Positions 28,288 through 37,461 are shown, counted from the first letter of the stretch. The stretch is 64,000 nt of DNA from Streptomyces luteogriseus (GCF_014205055.1 NZ_JACHMS010000001.1:124001-188000), one strand, 5' to 3'. Made by a program: numbers and translations. The notes: generated by a model from the letters alone, not told the origin.

Positions 28288-28451
28288 GGAGGGCGCGCCT
28301 TCTCTACGTCCGGTCCGTTCCGTCAGGGACGCGGGCCGGACCCGGCGTGGTTCTCCCGAGGCGTCACACTCCGAGCGGGTCGCAACGTCCCAAGGGGTCC
28401 AGGTGTGTCCGGCGGCGGACGTACCGCCCCGGCAGGCCCTCCCCCGTCACC

Positions 28452-28503
28452 CGGCAGGGCACGGCCCACCTCGTCGAGGTGGTTGGCGGGCCGTGTCCTG
28501 CCG
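28452..28503 (-). terminator. Terminator of the DUF5302 gene
   Basis: A 16-bp stem (CGGCAGGGCACGGCCC with GGGCCGTGTCCTGCCG, one G-U pair) encloses an inner ACCTCG/CGAGGT hairpin. It lies 46 bases past the DUF5302 stop on the minus strand. Confidence 0.65.
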
Positions 28504-28548
28504 AGTCTCGTCGAGCAGCCGTGCCTGCGCTCAGCCGCCGTTTTCGGC

Positions 28549-28791
28549 TCAGCCGCCGCTCTTGCGCCGGAACGACCGCTGGTTGGCGGCCGGACCGTGC
28601 GCGCCGCGGATCTTCGACGCGTGAGGGTTCGCGGCGAGGTCGGCGGCGTCCGCCTGCATACCGCGCTTGCGGGCCAGGGCCTCGCGGAACTTGCGCTTCA
28701 AATCGTATTGGCCGTCAGCGTCGGGCGTGAGGGCACGGCTCTCGGCGTCAGCCGGCTCCGAACCTTCTGGTGACGGAGACTCTTCGGCCAT
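28549..28791 (-). CDS. DUF5302 protein
   Basis: An 80-residue acidic-then-basic small protein matching the actinobacterial DUF5302 pattern: [16 protein letters not shown], then GAHGPA and the C-terminal [10 protein letters not shown]. No function is known. The ATG at 28791 is decided by a strong AGGAGGT just upstream. The family is common in streptomycetes. Confidence 0.85.
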   Translation of the reverse strand: MAEESPSPEGSEPADAESRALTPDADGQYDLKRKFREALARKRGMQADAADLAANPHASKIRGAHGPAANQRSFRRKSGG

Positions 28792-28913
28792 GGTGACCTC
28801 CTGGGCTCGGCGTTGGAGAGCACAGCTTGTCATGCCGAGCGCCGCGTGCGGCACCGCCGACCGGTATGGCCCCGTCGCTCCGGCTCACAGCCGGGGTTCA
28901 GCGGTACGCAGCC

Positions 28914-29867
28914 TCAGCCGCGGCGAACCGCCCCGAGCTGGGCCCGGTGCAGGCCGGGTGCGGTGAACCGCTGTGCCACCGAGCGCAGAACGCGATCCAT
29001 CGCCTGGGCGGGTGGGGTGGCGGGGCGGGCTGTGGCACGGGCGAGGAGGATGCGGCGGGTGGGGGCCGGGACGTCGGACGCGAAGGGCAGGAGGCGTACG
29101 TCGCTGCGCCGGCTGGTGAGGGCCAGACGGGGGGCGAGGGCGATACCGAGACCAGCGGCGACCATGGCCTGCGCCTCCTGGTAGTCGTGCGAGGAGTAGG
29201 CGATCCGCGGCTCGAATCCCGCCTGGCGGCAGCTGCGACGAAGGACGTCGGCGACGGGGTGGTTGTCCGCGCGAATGATCCACTCCTGGTCGGCGAGGTC
29301 ACCGAGTCGCACGGAGGGATGGGTGCGCAGGGGTGAGTCGGCGGGGACCACCAGCACCGTGGGGTCGTCCAGGAGGTGTGTGAGGGAGAGCGCCGGATCG
29401 TCGAGACGGTTCCACTCGTAGTCCCAGAGAAGCCCCTGCTCCACCTCCCCGGTGTGCAGCATCTCCCGGAGTTCCGCGAGGACCCCGGCACGCACCTCGA
29501 TGCGGATGCCTGTGTGGCGGCGCCGGAAACGGGTGAGCGCGAGCGGCAGCAGGGACGCGCTCGCCGTGGGGAACGAACCCAGCCGCAACGTGCCCTGATC
29601 GAGGGCCGTGAAGGAATCCAGGTCGGCCTGCGCGGCCCGCAGTTCGCGACGGATCGCCTGTCCGCGTCCGGCCAGCGCGGCGCCCGCCGGGGTGGGACGG
29701 ATACCGCGCGGCAGACGCTCGATCAGGGGCTGCCCGGCCTCCTGCTCCAGCAGCGACATCTGTTGTGAGGCGGCGGAGGTGGTCATGCCCAGCGCCTCGG
29801 CCGCGGCGGTGAGCGACCCGCGTTCGGTGGCCTCGGTGAGCAGCAGAAGACGGCGGACGTTCAGCAT
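28914..29867 (-). CDS. LysR-family regulator
   Basis: A 317-residue LysR-type regulator. The N-terminal HTH is LLLLTEATERGSLTAAAEAL with TTSAASQQMSLLEQEAG; the C-terminal part is a two-lobed substrate-binding domain (FRRRHTGIRIEVRAG, GLGIALAPRLAL). The ATG at 29867 begins the conserved HTH. It is divergent from prpF-like and matC-like genes, with a perfect palindrome just upstream of its start, so it probably controls that divergent pair and itself, with the transported or isomerised acid as effector (inference). Confidence 0.92.
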   Translation of the reverse strand: MLNVRRLLLLTEATERGSLTAAAEALGMTTSAASQQMSLLEQEAGQPLIERLPRGIRPTPAGAALAGRGQAIRRELRAAQADLDSFTALDQGTLRLGSFPTASASLLPLALTRFRRRHTGIRIEVRAGVLAELREMLHTGEVEQGLLWDYEWNRLDDPALSLTHLLDDPTVLVVPADSPLRTHPSVRLGDLADQEWIIRADNHPVADVLRRSCRQAGFEPRIAYSSHDYQEAQAMVAAGLGIALAPRLALTSRRSDVRLLPFASDVPAPTRRILLARATARPATPPAQAMDRVLRSVAQRFTAPGLHRAQLGAVRRG

Positions 29868-29876
29868 GCCTGTGAC

Positions 29877-29891
29877 TTTAGCTGAGCTAAA
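29877..29891. promoter_or_regulatory. LysR operator candidate
   Basis: TTTAGC-TGA-GCTAAA, a perfect 6-bp inverted repeat with a 3-base centre, in the gap between the divergent LysR and PrpF genes and ten bases upstream of the LysR start codon. It fits the T-N11-A pattern of LysR boxes. Confidence 0.65.
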
Positions 29892-30035
29892 CCCTGGTGA
29901 AGCAAACTGCGATTGTTCCGAAGGCACGCCTCTGCGAAGGTCTCCGCAATCGCCGAGCGGTTCGCCGGGCGCATGCGACGGCAACCACCGCCTCGGCCCT
30001 CCCCTTCCCCTCGTTGATCAAGGAAGAGCTCAGAC

Positions 30036-31157
30036 GTGCACACTCCCGCGACCCTGGTGCGTGGCGGCACCAGCAAGTGCTGGCTGTTCAACCAGGTCGA
30101 CGTCCCCGCCGGCCGTGGCGAGCTGGAGAAACTGCTGGTCTCCGCGTACGGCGCCACCGATCCCGTGGAACTGGACGGCGTGGGCGGGGCGACCCCCACC
30201 ACCTCGAAAGCGGCGGTTGTCAGCGCCTCCCCCGAACCCGGCGTGGACGTGGACTATCTCTTCGCCCAGGTAGGCATCGGCACGGGCTCGGTCGAGTGGA
30301 CGAGCAACTGCGGCAACTGCGCCACGGGGGTCGCGCTGTACGCGGTCGCCAAGGGCATGGTGGCGATCACCGGTGACCGGACTCGTGTGGTGATGCGCAA
30401 TTCCAACACCGGCGCGGTCCTCGAAGGGCTCGTGGACACCACCGGTGGCGTCGTGCACCACTTCGGCCGCCAGACCGTACCCGGCACCCGCGCCGGCGGG
30501 GTCGCCGTCGGCCTCACCTTCCGCGATCCGGCCGGCGGCACCACGGGTTTACTGCTCCCCACCGGGCAGGCCGCGCAGGATCTGCCGGTCGCTGCCGCCG
30601 AGCCGGTACGGGTGAGCATGGTGGACGCGGGAGCACCGGTCGTCCTCGTCGACGCCCTCGCCGCCGGACGCACCGGCGCCGAGGCACTGGAGCAGATGGG
30701 CGCGGACGTGCCCTGGTTGCGCACCGTGCGTCATGCCGCCGGACCTGTGATGGGGCTGCTCGAGCCGGGCGACGAACCGGGCGACGCGGTGCCCAAGGTG
30801 GGCCTGGTGGGCCCGCCGGTGCCGTACACCACCACCCTCGGGGAGCAGATCGCGGCCGATGACTACGACATCTCGGTGCGCATGCTCAGCATGAACGCCC
30901 CGCACCCCGCGATCGGTCTGACCTCCGCCGTCGCCGTCGCGGCGGCGGGACTCGTCGAGGGCTCCGTGGTCTGCCGGACCGCGGGCGGCCCGACCGAGGA
31001 ATGGCTGCGTCTCGGCACCCCCGCCGGCATCGTCGCGGTCCGCTGCACGGACGTACGGGACGGCCTGCCGCGGCGGGTCACCGTGCAGCGCGCGGCACGG
31101 CTGCTCGCCGACGCCCGTATCTACGTCCCGGATTCAGGCCGCACGCAGGCTGCCTGA
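30036..31157 (+). CDS. prpF: PrpF-family isomerase (2-methylaconitate/aconitate type)
   Basis: A 373-residue cofactor-free isomerase of the PrpF family with two diaminopimelate-epimerase-like halves: TLVRGGTSKCWLF at the start, SNCGNCATGVALYAV around residues 90-104 and MNAPHPAIGLTSAVAVAAAG in the second half. The family moves double bonds in 2-methylaconitate, aconitate or 4-oxalomesaconate. The start GTG at 30036 follows AAGGAAGAG. A rare TTA codon lies at residue 172 (30549-30551), so translation may depend on bldA tRNA. It is followed after about 100 bases by a MatC-type carrier. No prpB/C/D genes are nearby, so a role outside the methylcitrate cycle is likely. Confidence 0.9.
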   Translation: MHTPATLVRGGTSKCWLFNQVDVPAGRGELEKLLVSAYGATDPVELDGVGGATPTTSKAAVVSASPEPGVDVDYLFAQVGIGTGSVEWTSNCGNCATGVALYAVAKGMVAITGDRTRVVMRNSNTGAVLEGLVDTTGGVVHHFGRQTVPGTRAGGVAVGLTFRDPAGGTTGLLLPTGQAAQDLPVAAAEPVRVSMVDAGAPVVLVDALAAGRTGAEALEQMGADVPWLRTVRHAAGPVMGLLEPGDEPGDAVPKVGLVGPPVPYTTTLGEQIAADDYDISVRMLSMNAPHPAIGLTSAVAVAAAGLVEGSVVCRTAGGPTEEWLRLGTPAGIVAVRCTDVRDGLPRRVTVQRAARLLADARIYVPDSGRTQAA

Positions 31158-31260
31158 ACCGGGACGGACATCACCTCGGTCGGCCGGTCCCCCAGCCGCC
31201 CGCACCGGGATACCCTCGCGCCCTCGAGGCGCGCCCCTCCCCCTCGCACCAAGGACAAAG

Positions 31261-32514
31261 ATGTCTGCTGAAGTGATCTCCATAGGCGCGCTGCTGGTGA
31301 TGTTCGTGGTCGGCACGGTGCTGCCGATCAACCTGGGCATCCTCGCGTTCGTCGCCACCTTCGCCATCGGCACCGCCTCGCTCGGCCTCACCGAGGACGA
31401 GATCTTCGAGGGGTTCCCCGCGAAGCTCTTCGTCACCATCGTCGGGGTCACCTACCTGTTCTCCGTCGCCCGCCGCAACGGCACCATCGACTGGCTCGTC
31501 GCGGCCGGGGTACGGCTGGTGCGCGGCAAGGTCGCGCTCATCCCCTGGGTGCTGTTCCTGGTGGCCGCCCTGCTGACGGCGTTCGGCACGTTCACTCCCG
31601 CCGCGGTCGCGATCCTCGCGCCGATCGGCATGAACTTCGCCTACCGCTACAAGCTCAACCCACTGGTCGTGGGCATGATGGTGATCAGCGGCGGGCACGC
31701 GGGCGCGTTCTCCCCGCTCGCCGTGTCCGGTGCTCTGGTGCTGGGCCTGGTCGACAAGACCGAACTGCAGGTCTCGGCGGTGACGCTGTTCAGCGCCAGC
31801 TTCCTGATCAACCTGGTGCTCTCGGCACTCACCTACGCGCTGCTCGCCAAGCGCCCCGCGCCGCTGGCCGAGGGGTCCGAGGAGGCGGCCGAGGACGAGG
31901 ATCTCGCCGTGTCCGACGGGCCCGACTGGCGCCAGTGGCTCACCCTCGCCTGCCTGGTGGCGCTCGTGGTCGGCGCGCTCGGCTTCCATCTGGAGATCGG
32001 CTTCCTGGCTCTGGCGGCCGGTGCCCTGCTGGCGCTGGTGGACATGAGGCGCCAGGAGAAGGCCGTGGACGGCGTCAGCTGGTCCACCCTGTTGCTGGTC
32101 GCGGGCATGATGACCTACATCGCCATGCTGGAGAAGGCCGGCATCATCGAGAACATCTCCGAGCACGCGGCGGGGCTGGGCGCCCCGGTCGCCGTCGCCC
32201 TGCTGTTGTGCTTCACGGTGGCCCTCACCTCCGCCTTCGCCTCCTCCACCGCGATCCTCACCGCGATCATCCCCATCGCCGTACCGCTGCTGCTCTCCAG
32301 CCATCTGAGCGCCGCCGGACTGATCGCCGCGCTCGCCGTCTCCACGACGATCGTCGACACCTCGCCCTTCTCCACCAACGGCGCCCTCGTTCTCAGCAAC
32401 GCCCGCGGCGTGGACCCCCGCCGCTTTTACCGCCAGGTCATCGGCTACACCGGCGGAATCGTCGCCCTCGGGCCCATCGTCGCCTGGGGCGCCCTGATCC
32501 TGCCCTGGTCGTAG
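31261..32514 (+). CDS. Dicarboxylate carrier, MatC/SLC13-like
   Basis: A 417-residue polytopic carrier with about eleven hydrophobic segments. The N-terminal portion matches the MatC malonate/dicarboxylate carrier pattern (LAFVATFAIGTASLGLTEDE, GGHAGAFSPLAVSGALVLG), and the C-terminal half has SAFASSTAILTAIIPIAVPL and VDTSPFSTNGALVL, repeated Ser/Thr-rich re-entrant regions typical of ion-transporter-superfamily carriers. ATG follows AAGGACA. With the upstream PrpF-like isomerase and divergent LysR it forms an uptake and isomerisation module for a di- or tricarboxylate. Confidence 0.88.
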   Translation: MSAEVISIGALLVMFVVGTVLPINLGILAFVATFAIGTASLGLTEDEIFEGFPAKLFVTIVGVTYLFSVARRNGTIDWLVAAGVRLVRGKVALIPWVLFLVAALLTAFGTFTPAAVAILAPIGMNFAYRYKLNPLVVGMMVISGGHAGAFSPLAVSGALVLGLVDKTELQVSAVTLFSASFLINLVLSALTYALLAKRPAPLAEGSEEAAEDEDLAVSDGPDWRQWLTLACLVALVVGALGFHLEIGFLALAAGALLALVDMRRQEKAVDGVSWSTLLLVAGMMTYIAMLEKAGIIENISEHAAGLGAPVAVALLLCFTVALTSAFASSTAILTAIIPIAVPLLLSSHLSAAGLIAALAVSTTIVDTSPFSTNGALVLSNARGVDPRRFYRQVIGYTGGIVALGPIVAWGALILPWS

Positions 32515-32549
32515 CCGCACAGCGGCTGATTCTGGAGGCCGGGCCGGCG

Positions 32550-33899
32550 TCAGGCCGGGCGGATCACGCCCTTGATCGCTGACTGGCCGGCGAAGAACAC
32601 CGACTCTTCCTGGATGCGCGCTCCTGGTCCCGGTGCGTGAATCATCGTGCCGTCGCCGCTGCAGATGCCGACGTGGCGGAGGTCGTCGTGGAAGAAGACC
32701 AGGTCTCCGACCTGGACGTCGGCGAGCGAGACCGGCATTCCCGCTCTCCACTGGGCCTCGGCGGTCCGGGGAAGCGTGACGCCCGCGGCCTTCCACGCGG
32801 CCTGCGTGAGACCGGGGGCGTCGTACGATCCCGGCCCGACCGCGCCCCATACGCAGGGCCGACCGATCTGCGCCCGGGCGAAGGCGATCACCCGCTCCGC
32901 CTGGGACCTGTGGCCGGCATCGGACGACAGCCAGGATCCACCGTAGGCGGCTGATGGGACGGTGGTGTACGCGGTTTCGCGTGCCGCGGAGACCACCGGT
33001 GACGCCGGGACGGGAGCCGCGGTCTGCGCGGCGGGGGCGAGCGTGGTGCCCCACTCGACGGGCAGCGCCTGAGCAGGGGCCGCCACGGCAGGGGCGGTGA
33101 TGTCCGGCAGAGCGGCGCCATAAGCCGTGGTGGGGTCTGGACCGGTGGCCGACGCCGCAGCGAGCTGCGGGGCGGGAGCCGGGCCGGGGGCGGGGGCGGG
33201 CTCCGGTGCCGGGGCGGGTTCGTACAGCGGCCATGCCGCCATGTCGCCGCCCGGGGCCAGGTGCGCGTCGGCGCGCCAACGGTTCTCCCCCTGCCCGGAA
33301 TCGCTCACCGCCGCCGGTGCGGTGGGCCGGCCGGCCAACTGCGGGAGGACGGCAGTCGTCGGTGTCCGAGCCGCTCCGCCGGTCAGCTCCCGCACCGCAC
33401 GGGTGGGCGCCTCGGGCGCTTCGAGGGCGAGGGGCTCCGCGGGTCGTTCGGCGGGGCGCCCGGGGCCCGCCGCCCGGGGCGCGCGGTCGGGACGGGCCGG
33501 CAACCTCTTGTCCGGCAGCGACGCCGGCACCACCGGGCCCAGCTTGGCCCGGGCAGCGTCGAACCACTGCCGGGCAAGGGATCCGAACGCGGGTTCCGCG
33601 TCCTCCGGGGCACGGTCGCCGGGTGCCGTGCCCCGCTGGCGCGGGATCGCGGCGGCGCGGGTCGCGTTGAACCTGCCCGTGTCGCTCTCGGCCCTGTCGT
33701 AGAGGCGGTCGACATACCGACGGACCTCGTCAGGGCTCGGCGCCTCGCTCTCAGTCGCCAACGGGAGCACCAGCAGACCGTGAGAGCCGGGCCTCGGCAG
33801 TGAGGGCCTGCGGGGCAAGGGAGTCGGCCTTGTCCGCGAAGCCTGTCCTTCCGGGGCGCGAGGTTCGTTCCGACGCCATGGAGAGGGCGCTCCTTTCAT
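32550..33899 (-). pseudogene. NlpC/P60 protein without catalytic cysteine, probably frameshifted
   Basis: The C-terminal 115 residues are an NlpC/P60 fold (FARAQIGRPCVWGAVGPGSY, VQVGDLVFFHDDLRHVGICS), but the catalytic DCSGL is replaced by DAPGL (A361, codon 32817-32819). The histidine is kept. The middle is Pro/Ala-rich, and the N-terminal coiled coil usual in streptomycete relatives is short (PSPDEVRRYVDRLYDRAES). The best ribosome binding site (AAAGGAG, 33896-33890) serves an ATG at 33879 in another frame that reads MASERTSRPGRT for 42 codons, so the 5' end is probably frameshifted near 33770. Read from 33899 the product has 449 residues. It is either a non-catalytic wall protein or decaying. 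Confidence 0.75.
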
Positions 33900-33926
33900 C
33901 CGAGAGTGCGCGAGACCGCCCGTCAA

Positions 33927-34186
33927 ACGGCGGAACTCGCGCAGACAGTGGCCAACTTAACGAACTTGTGTGTCTTCCGTGAAGATCGAAGCCGCAAATG
34001 CCCCGATATGCTTTTGTGACCTTGATCCCTCCCTTCACCGTCCGAACGCGCGCGGTCACCCGACACCCCGTTGTCGCGCCTTGGCGTCGCCGAACGCGCC
34101 GCCATCGAGGAGGGCCGTGACCGTCCTCGACGGCGGCATCCCGGTCGGCACCGGCTACCGCCTGCTGCCCGCCGGACGGCCCGGCC
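33927..34186. other. AT-richer intergenic region upstream of the NlpC gene
   Basis: The patch 33950-34040 is markedly less GC-rich than its surroundings, as expected for a long promoter-leader. Cell-wall hydrolase genes of streptomycetes often carry a c-di-AMP (ydaO) riboswitch here, but I could not align its conserved elements, so none is called. Confidence 0.35.
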
Positions 34187-34909
34187 TCACTTCAGGTGTC
34201 GGTCCAAGAACCGGCACCCGTCCTCCAGTTCGAACCACGGGGTGCCGGTGTGCCCTCCCAGGTTGGCGTGCAGCGTCTTCTCCTTGCTGCCGAAGGCGTC
34301 GAACAGGTCCAAGGCCCGTCGGCGGGGGTTTCCTTCGTCGTCCCACTGCAGAAGAAGCAGCAGCGGGATGGTGACCTGGCGGGCCTCCTCCCGCTGGGCA
34401 CGGGGCACGAAGCCGCCGGCGAAGAATCCAGCGGCCGCGACACGCGGCTCGACCACGGCCAGCCGGATACCGAGGGCGGTCCACCCTCCGGAGTACCCGA
34501 CCGGGCCTGCGATCTCGGGCAGCTCAAGGAGGGCGTCCAAGGTCATCTGCCATTCCGGGACCGCCTTTTCGACCATCGGGCCGACGAGGGATTCGAAGAT
34601 CTCGTCAACCGGCTCACCGGCCTGCAGCGCCCGCCGGAGGTCGGCACGGGCCCGCTCCTCGGCGGCGGACCTGGGGCGGTCACCGCATCCGGCCGCGTCG
34701 ATGGTGGCCACCGCGTAGCCGCGCGCCGCGGTGTACCGGGCCCGGGCCACCAGCCGGGGATCGGCCTTGGGCAGCCCGTTGTTGTGGGCCATGAGGACCA
34801 GCGGGGCCGGTGCGATTCCGGACGTCCACAGGGTCCCGGGGATCTCACCGAGAGTGAATTCGCGCTGGAGGACGCCGTCGTCGAAACGCTGTTCGGAAGT
34901 GAATTGCAC
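34187..34909 (-). CDS. Alpha/beta hydrolase (dienelactone-hydrolase-like)
   Basis: A 240-residue cytoplasmic hydrolase. The oxyanion segment is LVLMAHNNGLPK, the nucleophile elbow is GYSGGW (serine), a likely acid is in LLQWDDEGNP and the histidine is in LGGHTGTPWF. The charged, short form fits small dienelactone-hydrolase-like esterases. It is alone, divergent from the GH16 gene, and the substrate is unknown. Confidence 0.82.
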   Translation of the reverse strand: MQFTSEQRFDDGVLQREFTLGEIPGTLWTSGIAPAPLVLMAHNNGLPKADPRLVARARYTAARGYAVATIDAAGCGDRPRSAAEERARADLRRALQAGEPVDEIFESLVGPMVEKAVPEWQMTLDALLELPEIAGPVGYSGGWTALGIRLAVVEPRVAAAGFFAGGFVPRAQREEARQVTIPLLLLLQWDDEGNPRRRALDLFDAFGSKEKTLHANLGGHTGTPWFELEDGCRFLDRHLK

Positions 34910-35213
34910 GGTCGTGCCTTTCGGGAGGGCTCAGAGCGGCGCTCCCGGACGATCTATCGCCCGACCGTGACCCCGAAGGAGAGCACCCATGTCGGCATTG
35001 CGTTCACAGGTACCACCTCCTCGTCCTCTCGCACGGTCTGCGGGAGATTAGCAACGGTCGCCGTCGTCGGGCAAAGGGTTTTCGCAGTGCTTCCGGGGCT
35101 GCGCGCCTCACCCCATAGTCGCACCGGGATGGTTCTTCACCTGAAAGAGCTAAGGATGCCGCAAAGATGGGAAGGGGATGAATACTCGGCCACCAGCCGG
35201 TGAGACATTCAGT

Positions 35214-35996
35214 ATGACCGAACCCTTACCGGACAGTCCGGCCTCGGAGCTTGGCGTACCGCTGTCCACCTCGGTCGTCTTCACGGCCGACTTCACCTCG
35301 ACCACCCAATGGGTCGCGGGCCGTTCGTGGGCTTATCCCGGAGGTGGACCGGTCAATCCGCGCGATGACAAGCTCGACTACTTGGTGCCCGACGGCGCAT
35401 ACAGCCGATCAGGCGTATTCCGCGCCAGGCGACGACCGGACGGCCGGTGGAACACCGGGTTGCTCACCACGGAGGGAAGCCAGGAGGGATTCACCGTCCG
35501 CGCCGGGGACGTACTGGAGGCCCGCGTACGGCTTCCGAAGGACGTCGGCGCCTGGCCGGCGATCTGGACCTGGCGGGACGGCGACCAGGAAATCGATGTC
35601 TTCGAGTACCACCCGGACAACCCGGACCTCCTCGAATTCACCAACCACGTGCGCCACACGAACCGTTACCACCATGCCGAGGCGGTTGAACCGGGCGCAT
35701 GGGTGGACCTCCGCACCGTGTTCGGCTCCCGATCGGTGGACTGGTGGCTCAACGGCAGGCGGGTCTTCGCCGACGGACGAGGCGTGGGCCGCTCCTGGTA
35801 CGCCTATCTCATCGTCAACCTCTCTGTATGCGCCGGGCGTTACCACCCGCCGCCCCAGCCGGAGACCACCGAGATGTCGTACGAGGTGAGCCACTTGGTC
35901 GTACGGCGGCCCGTCACAGCAAGCACACGCGTTGACATGACGACGGGCGCGTGCGAGGACAACCCGACCCCCGCTGCGAGCGATCACCAGCCGTAG
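35214..35996 (+). CDS. GH16-type beta-glucanase-like protein
   Basis: A 260-residue concanavalin-like beta-sandwich with the GH16 catalytic signature ExDxxE in QEIDVFEY (E126, D128, E131) preceded by GAWPAIWTW, the substrate-cleft tryptophans. GH16 enzymes cleave beta-1,3- or beta-1,4-glucans and related polysaccharides. The ATG at 35214 has GGTGAG nine bases upstream; an in-frame ATG at 35178 directly abuts GGAAGGGG and is less likely. Neither start gives a signal peptide, which is odd for a polysaccharide hydrolase. Codon 5 is TTA (35226-35228), so translation may depend on bldA. Confidence 0.82.
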   Translation: MTEPLPDSPASELGVPLSTSVVFTADFTSTTQWVAGRSWAYPGGGPVNPRDDKLDYLVPDGAYSRSGVFRARRRPDGRWNTGLLTTEGSQEGFTVRAGDVLEARVRLPKDVGAWPAIWTWRDGDQEIDVFEYHPDNPDLLEFTNHVRHTNRYHHAEAVEPGAWVDLRTVFGSRSVDWWLNGRRVFADGRGVGRSWYAYLIVNLSVCAGRYHPPPQPETTEMSYEVSHLVVRRPVTASTRVDMTTGACEDNPTPAASDHQP

Positions 35997-36016
35997 GCCG
36001 CCGACACAGGACGATG

Positions 36017-36517
36017 TCACGCGGAATGTTTGTAGATGACGCCAAGACGGTGGTGCTCGCGAGGAGACATGTGGTCGTCTCGATCCGACGGGAAGAACAC
36101 CGCACAGACGCCGGCAGGTCGGGTGAGGATGCTGGACTGCTGTCCGAACGTCAGGCGATCGTCGGCGTCGTGACCGCAACCCACTGCGTCAAGACCGGCG
36201 ATCAGATCCGCACGGAGAACGGTGGATGAGCAGGACTCCGGTTCCGGCAGGAGCAGCGGCGGCAGCTTCGTCGTCGACCCCGGCCAGAGCCTGATGGAGA
36301 TTTCGCTCACGAGGCGCTGAGCAGTGGCCAACTCCAGGCCGTCCCAGGCATAGGGGTAGCCGTCGATATCCGGCCCCCTCATCCGAATCGCCGGGTGCGG
36401 GCGCCCTGGTCCGAGGAGCGCCTCGGCCTCGGACAGCGGCATGCCGCAGTGCAGGGGACCGATCCGGCCGGTCCGAGCGAAGTCGACGAGCAGATCCATC
36501 AAGGTCACGACGATCAC
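36017..36517 (-). CDS. Conserved streptomycete protein of unknown function
   Basis: A 166-residue soluble protein: DFARTGRIGPLHCGMPLSEA, then LLGPGRPHPAIRMRGPDIDG and WDGLELATAQRLVSEISIRL. It resembles uncharacterised streptomycete proteins often found singly or near toxin/immunity-type loci; I cannot name a domain. The GTG at 36517 is chosen because GGGAG lies eight bases upstream; an ATG at 36499 is the alternative. It is probably co-transcribed with the small gene at 36646-36858. Confidence 0.65.
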   Translation of the reverse strand: MIVVTLMDLLVDFARTGRIGPLHCGMPLSEAEALLGPGRPHPAIRMRGPDIDGYPYAWDGLELATAQRLVSEISIRLWPGSTTKLPPLLLPEPESCSSTVLRADLIAGLDAVGCGHDADDRLTFGQQSSILTRPAGVCAVFFPSDRDDHMSPREHHRLGVIYKHSA

Positions 36518-36645
36518 TGTGACATCTCCCGCACCGGCCCACACCTGGATGACCTCGCGGAGCACCAGCGGAGACCACGGGCTGGGTCTTTGACGACGTC
36601 GTGCACAGCGCCGGCCGCGGGACAGCCCGCGGACTCTGCGACGTC

Positions 36646-36858
36646 TCAGAACAACCGTGCCTGATAGCCATGTTGGACAGGGCGCGACGCGGGCGCGCCG
36701 GTGTTTGCCGGAGTCGGTTCGTCGCCGAAGAGGGGAGCCGTACCGCACTCGTCCAGTTCGGCGGGGATCCGTCCGTCCACCTCAGGGCGGGGCGGCGCGT
36801 CACGGTCGAAGTCGTCCGGGGTCATGCACACCCAGTCGCGGCCGCCTTGCTCGCTCAC
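36646..36858 (-). CDS. Small acidic hypothetical protein
   Basis: Seventy residues, MSEQGGRDWVCMTPDDFDRD, then APLFGDEP and a short end QARLF. Similar short acidic proteins occur in streptomycetes. An internal ATG (MTPDDFD) could also be the start. It lies upstream of the 36017-36517 gene on the same strand. Function unknown. Confidence 0.5.
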   Translation of the reverse strand: MSEQGGRDWVCMTPDDFDRDAPPRPEVDGRIPAELDECGTAPLFGDEPTPANTGAPASRPVQHGYQARLF

Positions 36859-37003
36859 TCGCCCTCACCGCCTCTCCCCTGGCCCGCCCCATGAAGGCGT
36901 CCCCTGATCAAGTGTTGCCCACCCGTGATCAGTTCCATGACCGGCCCTCCCACTTCCCTCCCGATCGCCTCCGCCGGCGCTCCGAGGACCGGTTCGGCCG
37001 CGG

Positions 37004-37411
37004 GTGCGCCACGATGGAGGGGTGAGAACGCGACCAGTGCTGATCTTCGACGGGGACTGCGGCTTCTGCACCACGTCCGTGGGCGTCGCCCAGCGCCTGG
37101 TGCGGCCCCGGTGCGACGCCGTGGCATGGCAGCGCGCGGATCTCGCGTCGCTCGGCGTCACGGCGGAGCGGGCTCACCACGAGGTCCTGTGGGTGACGCC
37201 CACCGGGCGGGTGTACGGCGGTGCGCAGGCCGTGGCGAAGATCTTGCTGAGCGCGGGCGGCGTGTGGTCGGTCGTGGGAGCGGTGCTCAGCCTGCCGCCC
37301 CTTCGCTGGGCCGCCCGTGCCGTCTACCGTCTGGTGGCGGACAACCGCGGGCGCCTGCCCGGAGGGACGGCGGCGTGTGCGGTTCCCGGAGCGAAGCCGC
37401 ACGGGACGTAG
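37004..37411 (+). CDS. DUF393 (DCC family) thiol-disulfide oxidoreductase-like
   Basis: A 135-residue protein with the DxxCxxC opening DGDCGFCTTSV that defines the DCC/DUF393 family, then VAWQRADLASLGVTAERA and a C-terminal helix WAARAVYRLVADNRGRLP. The family has a thioredoxin-like pattern and is thought to act in thiol redox chemistry. GTG at 37004 or 37022 are both possible; GGAGGG sits too close to the second. It is convergent with the MerR gene. Confidence 0.8.
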   Translation: MRHDGGVRTRPVLIFDGDCGFCTTSVGVAQRLVRPRCDAVAWQRADLASLGVTAERAHHEVLWVTPTGRVYGGAQAVAKILLSAGGVWSVVGAVLSLPPLRWAARAVYRLVADNRGRLPGGTAACAVPGAKPHGT

Positions 37412-37461
37412 CCTGCGACGTCCTCGGCGACTTCCGCGCCGCGACCGGGCGGATACGCCCG

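Noticed and set aside
28149..28900. Plus-strand frames through the DUF5302 region
   Set aside because: They overlap DUF5302, which has a strong AGGAGGT and a conserved C-terminus on the minus strand.
33900..34100. Possible c-di-AMP (ydaO) riboswitch upstream of the NlpC/P60 gene
   Set aside because: The position is right, but I could not match the conserved loops by eye; a covariance search of this span would decide.
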